Assembly: GCA_964625575.1 (NCBI GenBank)
Contig: CAZVBQ010000019.1
Span: 1 to 64,000 of the forward strand
DNA from: UTCHB3 sp964625575
GTDB taxonomy: Bacteria > Bacteroidota > Ignavibacteria > Ignavibacteriales > Ignavibacteriaceae
Direction of reading: 5' to 3'
DNA length: 64,000 nucleotides
Below the pieces are notes generated by a model, which was given only the letters and a program-made list of their open reading frames with translations, was not told the DNA's origin and did not search any database. Position 1 is the stretch's first letter, and each line of letters opens with the position of its first letter. Shown one piece after another: positions 1-8,157 of this stretch. The translations under genes and the position numbers were made by a program.

Positions 1-76
1 AGGATCTGAAGCCCCTCTTCATCAAAACCGAAAAAATGATGTTTTTGAAGTGAGAGCTAGAGAACTGCGGTACCGC

Positions 77-98
77 GGTACTGCAGTACTGCAGTACC
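77..98. repeat. 22-bp perfect palindrome abutting a stop codon
   Basis: Bases 77-98 read the same on both strands and are built from the word GGTACTGCAGTAC. The palindrome sits directly against the stop codon (99-101, minus strand) of the thioesterase gene. A relative of the same word (GTACTGCGGTAC) follows the stop of the SDR gene at 6237. There is no T tract, so a classical terminator is not supported. The rest of 1-76 shows no gene that I can support. Confidence 0.75.
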
Positions 99-524
99 TT
101 ATTCTACCGGGTACTCTGACCAGTCTTTAATAAGTTCTTCAGGTGGACGGATGAGGCGGCGGGTTTTGGCATCGAGGGGGCACCAGAGTGAGAGTCCCTT
201 AACGAACAGCTTGCCGTCTGATTCACGGTAGATCTCGGTGTGGCGTTCAAAAAGGTTTTTACGGGCTTTTCCGATCCATGTTTTTACAACAACGGTATCA
301 CCAAGGATAGCTGAGTATTTATAATCTATTTCATGACGGGTGACCACAAATACTATGGATTCCTTCCAGTGAGGTTTGGCGTGCTCGTTCCAGTGGTTAA
401 TAGCGGCATCCTGCAGCCACTTCACATATACAAGATTGCTTACATGGTCGAGCATGTCTATGTGCTCCGGCGCGACCGGAATGGTCATGTAATACGGTTC
501 GTGTGAATATCCTGTATCGCTCAT
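99..524 (-). CDS. acyl-CoA thioesterase, 4HBT hotdog family (YbgC/FadM-like)
   Basis: This 141-residue protein has the usual length of single-domain hotdog thioesterases that hydrolyse acyl-CoA thioesters in the cytoplasm. Near residues 22-36 it has the family signature D-x-x-D-H-V-S-N-x-x-Y, equivalent to the D-x-x-G-H-V-N-N-x-x-Y active-site helix, followed by a basic strand (KARKNLFERHTEIYRE) typical of the fold. Its ATG overlaps the last base of the fmt stop (TAATG), so it is translationally coupled to fmt as the last gene of the operon that starts at 4255. The substrate cannot be told from the sequence. A housekeeping role in membrane or acyl-CoA turnover is only inference. Confidence 0.8.
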   Translation of the reverse strand: MSDTGYSHEPYYMTIPVAPEHIDMLDHVSNLVYVKWLQDAAINHWNEHAKPHWKESIVFVVTRHEIDYKYSAILGDTVVVKTWIGKARKNLFERHTEIYRESDGKLFVKGLSLWCPLDAKTRRLIRPPEELIKDWSEYPVE

Positions 525-1420
525 TATAACCTGTAGCCTCTTAAAAATTCATCCGCGGTCATTCTCTTTTTTCCCTCCGGTTGAATCTCGAGAATCTCGA
601 GTGCTCCGTAACCCGTACCCACAAATATCTGATGCTTTGTTGTTCTGAACTCTCCGGGAGCCAGTCTTTCTTCCACGAGCCGGGTTTTATAAACCTTGTA
701 CTGTTTTCCTTCATGAATGAAGAATGCCCCGGGATGTGGTGCCAGACCACGAACGAGATTGTGAATTGAAACAGCAGAATTTGTGAAATCGATCGTGCAG
801 GTCTCGCGGGTGATCTTGGGCGCGGGGGAGGCGAGTGAGTCATTCTGCGGTTTTAATTCAAAATTACCTGATCTGATCAACTCAATTGTTTCCAGCACAA
901 GCCCGTTACCAACCGAAGCCATCTTTTCGTAAAGTGTACCGAAGTTATCTTCATCATCAATCGCCACTTCCCTGGTAAGATAGATGTTGCCGGTGTCAAC
1001 CTTTTCGGCGAGTTTGAATGTCGTTAGTCCCGTTACTTTGTCACCGTTTATAACCGCCCACTGGATCGGTGCCGCTCCACGGTATTTTGGGAGAAGCGAA
1101 CCGTGCAGATTGAAACTTCCGTGTTTGGGAAGATTAAACACAGAAGCGGGGAGTATCTTGAAAGCCACGATTATGAAGAGATCGGCGTTAATGGCTTTCA
1201 ATTCCTCGAGAAATTCTTCAGAGCGGAGTTTTTCGGGTTGAAGTACAGGGATACCGGCTTGCGTTGCATATTCTTTAACAGGTGAGGGTAGTATTTTTTT
1301 GCCGCGACCCTGCTCCTTGTCGGTTACCGTAACCACAGCCGCTACATCTTCACCTGCTTTAACTAATCCATCAAGAACGGTAACGGCAATTTGGGGTGTG
1401 CCGAAAAAAACAATTTTCAC
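524..1420 (-). CDS. fmt: methionyl-tRNA formyltransferase
   Basis: Fmt transfers a formyl group from 10-formyl-tetrahydrofolate to the initiator Met-tRNA. The protein opens with the formyltransferase strand MKIVFFGTPQIAV and carries the signature HGSLLPKYRGAAPIQWA around residues 129-145, which includes the catalytic His and the loop that contacts the tRNA. A C-terminal OB-like region with HPGAFF follows. At 298 residues it is slightly shorter than the usual 310. It lies one base downstream of def, the enzyme that later removes the formyl group; this def/fmt pairing is a common conserved arrangement. Start codon ATG at 1418-1420. Confidence 0.97.
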   Translation of the reverse strand: MKIVFFGTPQIAVTVLDGLVKAGEDVAAVVTVTDKEQGRGKKILPSPVKEYATQAGIPVLQPEKLRSEEFLEELKAINADLFIIVAFKILPASVFNLPKHGSFNLHGSLLPKYRGAAPIQWAVINGDKVTGLTTFKLAEKVDTGNIYLTREVAIDDEDNFGTLYEKMASVGNGLVLETIELIRSGNFELKPQNDSLASPAPKITRETCTIDFTNSAVSIHNLVRGLAPHPGAFFIHEGKQYKVYKTRLVEERLAPGEFRTTKHQIFVGTGYGALEILEIQPEGKKRMTADEFLRGYRL

Positions 1421-1421
1421 T

Positions 1422-1976
1422 TTATTCTTTTTCCCGTTCGGTCACAGGGTAGTCCACTTCGATCTTGCGGTTTTTAATTTTTATCAGGTCGCGTTTCAGT
1501 TTCTTCTGTTCCCGCTCGTTGATACGGTCGGTAAAGAAAACTCCCTGAAGGTGGTCGTACTCATGCTGAATAACACGCGCGAGAAATTCGTCAGCCTCTA
1601 TGAGCTGGTCGTTAAAGTCGAGGTCCTTAAAAGCTATCTTCACTTTCTTTGGGCGTACCACTTCAGCCCTCACGTCGGGGATTGAGAGGCAACCCTCTTC
1701 GTATGAGATTGTTTCTTCCGACCGCTCGATGATCTTTGGATTTATGAAAACCCTCGGTTTTTCGTTGGGATACTCTTTCATCACCGAGATATCGACCACG
1801 AAAACCGATTTGTTAGAACCAACCTGGTTTGCCGCCAGACCCACACCCGAGGCGTTGTGCATCGTCTCGAACATGTCTTTTACGAATGTCACGAGCTCAG
1901 TATCGATCTTCTGAACAGGTTGTGCTTTTTTTCTTAATATCTTGTCGCCGTACTGATTAACAGGGATCAAAGTCAT
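1422..1976 (-). CDS. def: peptide deformylase
   Basis: The 184-residue metalloenzyme removes the N-formyl group from nascent proteins. All three deformylase motifs are visible: GVGLAANQVG (residues 44-53, Gln51), EGCLS (94-98, metal ligand Cys96) and QHEYDH (137-142, ligands His138 and His142 with catalytic Glu139). The start overlaps the stop of the upstream epimerase gene by four bases (ATGA), so the two are coupled. Linkage to fmt supports the call. Full length, with no missing residues. Confidence 0.97.
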   Translation of the reverse strand: MTLIPVNQYGDKILRKKAQPVQKIDTELVTFVKDMFETMHNASGVGLAANQVGSNKSVFVVDISVMKEYPNEKPRVFINPKIIERSEETISYEEGCLSIPDVRAEVVRPKKVKIAFKDLDFNDQLIEADEFLARVIQHEYDHLQGVFFTDRINEREQKKLKRDLIKIKNRKIEVDYPVTEREKE

Positions 1977-2926
1977 TTCTCTTTATGCTTTTTTAATTCT
2001 TCTTTAAAATAATCGATGGTTCTGAGTACGCCCACCCTCCTTTGAACGAGAGGCTCCCACCCAAGAATGGAACGGGCTCTGGTTATATCGGGTTGGCGCA
2101 CCTTTGGGTCATCTTCGGGGAGTTCCTGAAAATTTAACACGGAAGTGGAGCCTGTAAGTTCAATTACCTCTTCGGCGAACTGCTTTATCGAGATCTCTTC
2201 AGGGTTGCCGAGATTAACCGGGTTGCTCTCTTCCGACAGGAGGAGCCGCACCAGACCCTCAACCAGATCATCCACAAAACAGAAACTGCGGGTTTGTGAA
2301 CCGTCACCGAAAATGGTAACGGGTTCACCGGCCAGAGCCTGGGTTATGAAAGCGGGGAGGGCTCGTCCGTCACGCAGGCGCATCCTTGGTCCGTAAGTGT
2401 TGAAAATTCTCGCTATCCGGGTCCGTACACCGTGATATCTGTTATAAGCCATGGTGAGTGATTCGGCAAATCTTTTCGCTTCATCATACACTCCCCGGGG
2501 ACCTACAGCGTTGACATTTCCCCAATAATCCTCGGTCTGTGGATGGATGAGGGGGTCGCCGTAAACTTCGGAAGTGGAGGCGAGGAGGATCACAGCGTTC
2601 TTCTCCTTTGCCAGCCCGAGCGCCTTATGCGTGCCGAGTGAACCCACCTTCAAGGTTTGGATGGGGAACTGAAGGTAATCGAGCGGACTCGCGGGGGAAG
2701 CGAAGTGCAGGACATAGTCAACACTTCCCGGAACGTGGATAAAGTTAGTTACATCATGGTTGATGAACAGAAAATCTGAATGTCCGAACAGGTGACCAAT
2801 GTTGTTAATGTTTCCGGTTATCAGATTATCTATGCAGATAACCTTCATCCCTTCGGCTATCAATCTGTCGCAGAGCCATGAACCGATGAAACCCGCTCCA
2901 CCTGTCACAACAGCGGTCTTTTTCAT
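1973..2926 (-). CDS. UDP-glucuronate decarboxylase (UDP-xylose synthase), extended SDR
   Basis: The enzyme converts UDP-glucuronate to UDP-xylose using bound NAD. The Rossmann motif TGGAGFIGS is at residues 8-16, the catalytic triad region T-S-E is at 118-120 and the Y-x-x-x-K pair is Tyr147/Lys151. The block WGNVNAVGPRGVYDEAKR closely resembles the family block WGNVNPIGPRGCYDEGKR of UXS enzymes, which separates it from UDP-glucose epimerases. The gene directly follows ugd, whose product is the substrate, so the two form a two-step nucleotide-sugar module. The likely output is xylose-containing surface glycan or lipopolysaccharide. 317 residues is a normal length. Confidence 0.9.
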   Translation of the reverse strand: MKKTAVVTGGAGFIGSWLCDRLIAEGMKVICIDNLITGNINNIGHLFGHSDFLFINHDVTNFIHVPGSVDYVLHFASPASPLDYLQFPIQTLKVGSLGTHKALGLAKEKNAVILLASTSEVYGDPLIHPQTEDYWGNVNAVGPRGVYDEAKRFAESLTMAYNRYHGVRTRIARIFNTYGPRMRLRDGRALPAFITQALAGEPVTIFGDGSQTRSFCFVDDLVEGLVRLLLSEESNPVNLGNPEEISIKQFAEEVIELTGSTSVLNFQELPEDDPKVRQPDITRARSILGWEPLVQRRVGVLRTIDYFKEELKKHKEK

Positions 2927-4255
2927 TTAGAGGCCCTGCCTCACAACCCGTCTGCCGACGGAATAGTAGTTGAAGCCTTCTTTTTCCATCTCTTTCAGTT
3001 CGTAAAGATTCCTGCCGTCGAAGATGGTGTGGTTTGCCAGGCGATCTTTCATTATCGCGAACTTCGGTTTCTTGAACTCACCCCACTCGGTGAAGATGAC
3101 AAGCGCGTCTGCATCCTGGAGGGCTTCGTACTTGTCGGCTCGGTATTCAATTCTGTTCTGAAGGTAGAATTTCGCGTTTTCAGAAGCCACGGGGTCATAC
3201 GCCTTAACAGTGGCGCCTGCTTCGAGCAGCATTTCGATAACTGTAACAGACGGAGCTTCCCTCATGTCATCGGTATCGGGCTTGAAAGCCAGTCCCCATA
3301 CCGCGAAAGTTTTGCCTTTTAGGTCGCCGTTAAAATGACCTGTTATCTTCTCGAAGAAGTATTTTCTTTGGGTCTTGTTGATCTTGTCAACCTCCGAGAG
3401 TATCGAGAGTTTAGCTCCAAAATCTTCGGAGGTTTTGATGAGGGCGTTCACATCCTTGGGGAAGCAAGAACCGCCGTACCCAATTCCTGCGAGGAGGAAT
3501 TTCTTGCCGATACGGTCATCTGCACCCATGCCGATCCTGATCAGGTCGATGTTAGCACCGGCCTTCTCGCAGAACCGGGCGAGATCGTTCATAAAAGTGA
3601 TCTTTGTGGCGAGGAAGCTGTTGGAGGCGTATTTTGTTACCTCCGCGCTTCTGATATCCATCTCGATCAGTGGGTTGGCCTCGTTCACGAATGGTTCATA
3701 GAGCTCACGCAGAATTTCAAGAGCTTTGGTTGAATCGGACCCGACAACCACTCTCTCAGGTTTCATGAAATCATCAACCGCGAAACCTTCCCTTAAGAAT
3801 TCAGGGTTCGAGGCAACATCAAAGTTTTTGATCCCTTTTTCGGTGAGTATCTTCTTGATCTTCTCACCCGTTCCAACGGGGGCGGTGCTCTTGTTGATGA
3901 TCAGTTTATAGTCGTCAACATCGTGAAGAATGTCGCCAATGGTCACGGTAATTTTCATTACATGGCTGAGATCGGCCGAGCCGTCCTCATCCTGAGGAGT
4001 GGGGAGGCAGAGGAAAACTATGTCAGAGCCGAGAACAGACGAAGTCAGATCGTCGGTAAAAGAGAGGCGACCGTTCGAGAAGTTCCGTTCGTAGATCATT
4101 TCCAGACCGGGCTCGTAAATGGTTATTTTGTGGTTGTTTAATTTTTGTAGCTTTATAGGGTCGTTGTCGATGCAAATAACATTATTGCCAACCTCGGCGA
4201 AGCAAGTTCCCGTTACGAGGCCGACATATCCTGTACCAATCACAGCAATGTTCAT
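2927..4255 (-). CDS. ugd: UDP-glucose 6-dehydrogenase
   Basis: This NAD-dependent enzyme oxidises UDP-glucose to UDP-glucuronate. It starts with the dinucleotide-binding motif GTGYVGLV (residues 7-14), has EFLREG in mid-protein and carries the catalytic cysteine block GYGGSCFPKD near residue 255. The C-terminal UDP-binding domain includes GLAFKPDTDDMREAPS. At 442 residues it is full length. It is the first gene of a tight minus-strand operon with the UDP-xylose synthase (no gap), def, fmt and a thioesterase. A TATATTTG promoter box lies about 30 bases upstream of the ATG. Confidence 0.97.
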   Translation of the reverse strand: MNIAVIGTGYVGLVTGTCFAEVGNNVICIDNDPIKLQKLNNHKITIYEPGLEMIYERNFSNGRLSFTDDLTSSVLGSDIVFLCLPTPQDEDGSADLSHVMKITVTIGDILHDVDDYKLIINKSTAPVGTGEKIKKILTEKGIKNFDVASNPEFLREGFAVDDFMKPERVVVGSDSTKALEILRELYEPFVNEANPLIEMDIRSAEVTKYASNSFLATKITFMNDLARFCEKAGANIDLIRIGMGADDRIGKKFLLAGIGYGGSCFPKDVNALIKTSEDFGAKLSILSEVDKINKTQRKYFFEKITGHFNGDLKGKTFAVWGLAFKPDTDDMREAPSVTVIEMLLEAGATVKAYDPVASENAKFYLQNRIEYRADKYEALQDADALVIFTEWGEFKKPKFAIMKDRLANHTIFDGRNLYELKEMEKEGFNYYSVGRRVVRQGL

Positions 4256-4286
4256 AATGGTGCCGTTATTTTAAAAAATTAATCTA

Positions 4287-4294
4287 CAAATATA
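4287..4294 (-). promoter_or_regulatory. -7 box TATATTTG of the ugd operon
   Basis: The complement of 4287-4294 is TATATTTG, an exact match to the Bacteroidetes -7 consensus TAnnTTTG. The upstream -33 region is T-rich (GTTTTTAC) rather than a clear TTG. Predicted transcription would start about 25 bases before the ugd ATG. Confidence 0.6.
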
Positions 4295-4388
4295 ACTCCG
4301 GCAGGGGTAAAAACGGGTGAAACGGGGGGTGAATGCCAAAACTTCACTAAATTTAGAATCATACTTTTCCAATTTTCAGAAAGACCTG

Positions 4389-5534
4389 ATGGCGGAAGCC
4401 GTTTTTTATATTTCAGCCGCTTTACTGTTTCACAGTTACGTTTTGTACCCCGTTCTCGCGTGGCTTTTCGCGAATCTTTTCGGTAAAAAATACCGCAATG
4501 ATCCCGCTTTGGAGCCGAAAGTTTCGGTGCTTATAGCCGCTTATAACGAGGAAAAGGTGATCAGGGCTACCGTGGAAGGGCTGCTTGCATCTGACTACCC
4601 CGCGGGGAAACTGGAAGTGCTGGTCGGAAGCGACAATTCTACCGACCGTACACCGGAAATTATGAGGGAGATATGCGCCCGAGACAGCAGGGTGCGTTTC
4701 CTTCAGTCAACCTCAAGAAAGGGGAAAACCGGAATTCTAAACTGGATATCAAAGGAAGCAACCGGGGAGGTGCTGGTTCTGTGCGACTCAAACATGCTTT
4801 TCGACAAAATGGCGATCCGGAACCTGACTGCCAACTTCGCTGATCCACGAGTCGGAGGTGTCTCCGGAGAGATACACCTCAGAAAAAGCGAAATGGGGAA
4901 TCAGGAGACGAGTTACTGGAGCTTCGAGTCTTGGCTGAAAACGCAGGAGGGGAAACTCGGAAAACTTATCGGCGCCAATGGCGGTATTTACGCGATAAGG
5001 AGGGAGAACTATTTTGTTTACCCCGAAGGGCACCCGATGAACGATGATTTTGTAACATGTTTGAAGATACTCGGCAAGGGGCAGCACTTCAAATATGATC
5101 CCGGGGCATTCGCGTACGAGGAACCTTCCCCTTCAAATGAGGATGAGTTCAAACGCAAGCGGCGTATTCAGATCAGCAATCTGGGCAGCCTGGCGTACCT
5201 GAAGGAGTTTCTCTTTCCGTTTGCTTCCTATACCGCTTTCGCGCTTTGGTCACACAAAATACTCAGATGGATGACGCCATTTCTATTCCTTTTTATGCTG
5301 GTCAGCTCGGCTTTGCAGATCAGGATGATCAATTTTCACCTCTTCTTTTCCGGATTCATAGCGATCAGTTTCCTATTCGCGGGTCTGGGCAGGGTCTTCA
5401 GCAGGTCGGGAATGAAAGTGGTACCTTTCCTTCTTTTTTATTATTTTTACGGCACCCTGTACGCTTTCTTCGTGGGGACGTTCGGCTATTTCTCTTCGAA
5501 GCGGAGCTCGACATGGGAGCCAACGAGACGTTAA
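4389..5534 (+). CDS. membrane glycosyltransferase, GT2 family
   Basis: A family 2 glycosyltransferase with an N-terminal membrane segment, a cytoplasmic GT-A catalytic domain and three to four C-terminal membrane segments. Visible motifs are VSVLIAAYNEEKVIRATVEGLL, a D-x-T-D-R-T nucleotide-binding loop, VLVLCDSNM in place of the DxD strand, MNDDF with the likely catalytic acid, and KRKRRIQ in the QxxRW position. I place the start at ATG 4389, where the hydrophobic segment begins; an upstream GTG at 4317 would add 24 residues not typical of the family. It is divergent from the UDP-sugar operon, so a role in surface polysaccharide synthesis is plausible. The sugar donor is unknown. Confidence 0.85.
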   Translation: MAEAVFYISAALLFHSYVLYPVLAWLFANLFGKKYRNDPALEPKVSVLIAAYNEEKVIRATVEGLLASDYPAGKLEVLVGSDNSTDRTPEIMREICARDSRVRFLQSTSRKGKTGILNWISKEATGEVLVLCDSNMLFDKMAIRNLTANFADPRVGGVSGEIHLRKSEMGNQETSYWSFESWLKTQEGKLGKLIGANGGIYAIRRENYFVYPEGHPMNDDFVTCLKILGKGQHFKYDPGAFAYEEPSPSNEDEFKRKRRIQISNLGSLAYLKEFLFPFASYTAFALWSHKILRWMTPFLFLFMLVSSALQIRMINFHLFFSGFIAISFLFAGLGRVFSRSGMKVVPFLLFYYFYGTLYAFFVGTFGYFSSKRSSTWEPTRR

Positions 5535-5583
5535 TTTTTCACGGACATCAATAACTGGAATTTAAACTTTAGAGGATACATAC

Positions 5584-6237
5584 ATGACAGACAAGGTAAT
5601 TGCAATAGTCGGAATGGGTGGCGGGATAGCCTACGGTGTGGCAAGAAAATTCGGCAAGCAGAATTTTATCGTAGCCATGATCGGCAGAAACGGGAAAAAA
5701 CTTCGTGAATACAAAGACATGCTCGAAGCGGAAGGAATCAAATCTGAGTTCTACGTTGGAAATGCCGCCGACGAGTTCTCCCTTCGTGATGCGTTAAGCC
5801 GTATCGAGGATGAGCTTGGCACTCCCGACGTTCTCCACTACAACGTTGCCAACCTCAGGAAACAGCCCCTCCTTGAAGAATCGACTGAGGAGATGATCTA
5901 CGATTATAAAATGAACGTTCTCGGCGCGGTTATAGCTGCTCAGGTGGTAACCCCTGGTATGAAAAAACGCGGCAATGGCTGCATCCTTCTTACAGGCGGC
6001 GGTTACGCCCTTTATCCTGATCCCAATTCGGGATCACTCGGACTCGGGAAAGCCGGGATAAAGAACCTCAACCTCTCCCTCGCCAAGGCACTTGAGGGCA
6101 CGGGCGTGAACGTTGGCACGGTTACCGTTTGCGGTATCGTGAATGCTTCTAATCCCGTGCACAATCCGGAAAATATCTCTAATAAGTTCTGGGAGATATA
6201 CACTTCCCGAAAGAACGGGATGGAGATAGTTCTTTAG
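5584..6237 (+). CDS. SDR-like oxidoreductase with degenerate catalytic residues
   Basis: The 217-residue protein has the SDR fold: a glycine-rich cofactor loop (VGMGGGIAYGVA, residues 9-20), a D-x-x-x-x-N-V-A segment near 82-89 and the conserved Asn111. The active site is altered. Lys156 of Y-x-x-x-K is kept, but the Tyr position is Leu152, and the catalytic Ser position about 13 residues upstream is Gly139 within LLTGGGYAL. It may be a non-catalytic SDR, or it may work with an unusual mechanism. The gene lies 49 bases after the glycosyltransferase and ends at a repeat array. Function unknown. Confidence 0.75.
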   Translation: MTDKVIAIVGMGGGIAYGVARKFGKQNFIVAMIGRNGKKLREYKDMLEAEGIKSEFYVGNAADEFSLRDALSRIEDELGTPDVLHYNVANLRKQPLLEESTEEMIYDYKMNVLGAVIAAQVVTPGMKKRGNGCILLTGGGYALYPDPNSGSLGLGKAGIKNLNLSLAKALEGTGVNVGTVTVCGIVNASNPVHNPENISNKFWEIYTSRKNGMEIVL

Positions 6238-6430
6238 GTACTGCGGTACTTCGGTACTTCAGAACTTCGGAATTAGAGACACAGAGTCACAGAGTAGCGG
6301 AGTCACAGAGACACAGAGTCACAGAGTAGCGGAGTCACAGAGACACAGAGTCACAGAGTAGCGGAGTTACAGAATATTTATTCGCTGTCACTTACTCCTC
6401 GCTACTCGCCACTCACTACTCGCTACCATA
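6238..6430. repeat. word-repeat tract with three 32-bp tandem copies
   Basis: Starting at the base after the SDR stop codon, the DNA is a chain of short words. First comes GTACTGCGGTACTTCGGTAC. Then three contiguous 32-bp units follow at 6275-6306, 6307-6338 and 6339-6370, identical except for one base in the last unit and rich in ACAGAGTCACAGAG. After that comes a run of CTCGCTAC and CTCGCC words up to about 6426. There are no spacers between the copies. No coding capacity is evident. Confidence 0.9.
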
Positions 6431-6456
6431 AGGGCAACGAAAAAAAAGGAGATAAG

Positions 6457-6993
6457 ATGAAAAATATTACCGGTATCATATTGATGCCAATCGTATTTGT
6501 GCTGCTGTTCGTTTCCGGATGCGGGGGGAAGGGGAGCAATGAGCCGGCGGGTGATTATGCCACGGTTGAGAAGATAACTGATGGTGACACTTTTTCCGTG
6601 ATCTTTAATGGCAGGAAGGAGAAGATCAGGCTGATCGGTATTGATACTCCTGAATCGAGAAAAAATGCAAGAGCGGAAAAGCAAAGCAAGGAAGAAAGCA
6701 TCGACGAAGCGACCATCATTGCGATGGGGAAAGCGGCAAAGGAGTTCATCTCGACACTTATTAAAAAAGGTGACAAGGTGAAACTTGAATTTGACGTTCA
6801 GGAACGCGACAAATACGGAAGATTCCTCTGCTATGTTTATCTTGAAGACGGAAGAATGCTGAATGAGGTGGTAATAAGGGAAGGGTACGCTTACCCCCTT
6901 TCTATTGCTCCTGACGTTAAATACGAGGAGAAATTCAGGGAAGCGTTCAGGTACGCCCGTGAGAACAACAAGGGGCTTTGGTCGGATAAATAA
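6457..6993 (+). CDS. thermonuclease-family (SNase) lipoprotein
   Basis: A 178-residue secreted nuclease of the staphylococcal nuclease type. A signal peptide ends in the lipobox FVSGC with Cys22, so it should be a lipoprotein. The SNase domain follows with TDGDTFSV, IRLIGIDTPE (catalytic Arg and Asp/Glu region) and RDKYGRFLCYVYLEDG, ending in ENNKGLWSDK as in full-length members. A strong ribosome site (AAGGAG) lies seven bases before the ATG. It would degrade DNA or RNA outside the inner membrane. The gene stands alone between a repeat tract and a hairpin. Confidence 0.93.
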   Translation: MKNITGIILMPIVFVLLFVSGCGGKGSNEPAGDYATVEKITDGDTFSVIFNGRKEKIRLIGIDTPESRKNARAEKQSKEESIDEATIIAMGKAAKEFISTLIKKGDKVKLEFDVQERDKYGRFLCYVYLEDGRMLNEVVIREGYAYPLSIAPDVKYEEKFREAFRYARENNKGLWSDK

Positions 6994-7000
6994 TTAAAAA

Positions 7001-7027
7001 CGGGGCCGTCTCCCCTCGACAGCCCCG
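7001..7027. terminator. hairpin after the nuclease gene
   Basis: A 10-bp stem with one mismatch (7001-7010 with 7018-7027) and a seven-base loop follows the nuclease stop by seven bases. The plus-strand tail is not T-rich, while the flanking A run gives a T tract on the minus strand. It probably ends transcription of the nuclease, with weaker support than the other terminators here. Confidence 0.5.
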
Positions 7028-7205
7028 CTTAATCCCCCGGAAAAATGGTATTCCCCTGTGTATTTCACGATCCCTTTATACCCGGGTTTGCCCTTTAATT
7101 TTTTAATCTTATTGAGAATTTCTCCTGATCTCTGATTCAAAATTAATCAGTGGATAGCCTGATTTTTGTATCATTCAATGATAATTTTTGAGAGTGAACC
7201 CTGAC

Positions 7206-8027
7206 ATGAAAGACTACATTTCTGATAATATACGGCGCACCGAAATTCTCGCGCGCCTCGTGAACAGGGACACGCTCACCCTCCTTGATCTCGCGCTTGA
7301 GTATAACGTCAGTGAAGTTACCATCAATCGTGATCTCGCGTACTTAAGGTCGGAGGGATTTCAGATTTTCAGCAGGAGGAAACGCCTCTCACTGGCGACA
7401 ATTCCGGAGAGCAAGGAGCTGACAGGCTACCTGGCAGAATATCTTGCTTTCAAACTGAATCGAAGACTTTTGCTCGACAGGTTGAACGCGGTGGAGTCGG
7501 CAAAAATCGAAAACTTCTTTCAGATAGCCACACTTTGCGCAAAGGCAGTGGATGAAAAAAGAACGTTACGGTTCGTCTACCGGCGCATAACCGACGGCGT
7601 TGAAAACACCTATACCGTTAAACCCCTCGAACTGAAACAAAATGACTTTAACTGGTTCGTTATCGCGGTGAAGGAAGGGGAGGATATTGAAAAATTATTC
7701 TACCTGAGCAGAATAAAGCAGATCAACCTTCTCGAAGAAACCTTCAAAACCGGTAACGGGAAAAGTGCTGAACAAATTCTTCCTGTTGAACTTCAATTCA
7801 CTGCCTCATGCAGAAACAGTCTCTTCTCAAAGATCTGGTTTTCAAACTTCGAACTCACCGAGCACCGTGACGGAACCATAACCCTTAGAACCAGTTGCGC
7901 TATAAACAAACGAATCGCGAGCTGGTGCCTGCGCTGGGAAGGGAACATAAAAGTGATCGGCCCCGAAGAGCTGAAACTTAAAATTAAAAGCATGACCAAT
8001 GCCTTCTTCGAAGCCAATAACTTCTGA
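7206..8027 (+). CDS. WYL-domain transcriptional regulator with DeoR-type HTH
   Basis: The protein of about 273 residues has an N-terminal winged helix of DeoR/HTH_11 type (RRTEILARLV through VSEVTINRDLAYLRSEGF) and a C-terminal WYL domain (LRFVYRRI, LELKQNDFNWFVIAV, LFYLSRIKQI). WYL regulators bind DNA and often sense nucleic acid or nucleotide ligands. In bacteria they frequently control defence or DNA-damage genes, but no such neighbour is seen here. I prefer ATG 7206; TTG 7188 and GTG 7194 are in-frame alternatives. The targets are unknown. Confidence 0.8.
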   Translation: MKDYISDNIRRTEILARLVNRDTLTLLDLALEYNVSEVTINRDLAYLRSEGFQIFSRRKRLSLATIPESKELTGYLAEYLAFKLNRRLLLDRLNAVESAKIENFFQIATLCAKAVDEKRTLRFVYRRITDGVENTYTVKPLELKQNDFNWFVIAVKEGEDIEKLFYLSRIKQINLLEETFKTGNGKSAEQILPVELQFTASCRNSLFSKIWFSNFELTEHRDGTITLRTSCAINKRIASWCLRWEGNIKVIGPEELKLKIKSMTNAFFEANNF

Positions 8028-8157
8028 TAATGTAAAAAATTGTCACCATTCCTGTGGATAATTTGGAAATTCTTTAAATTATTCATAATTTCAATCCCGG
8101 TTATTAATAATTCTCCTACCGAATAATTATCAAATCATCTAATAAATATCGAGTAAA

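Noticed and set aside
6275..6370. Possible CRISPR array
   Set aside because: The three 32-bp copies are directly contiguous without spacers, and no cas genes are in the window.
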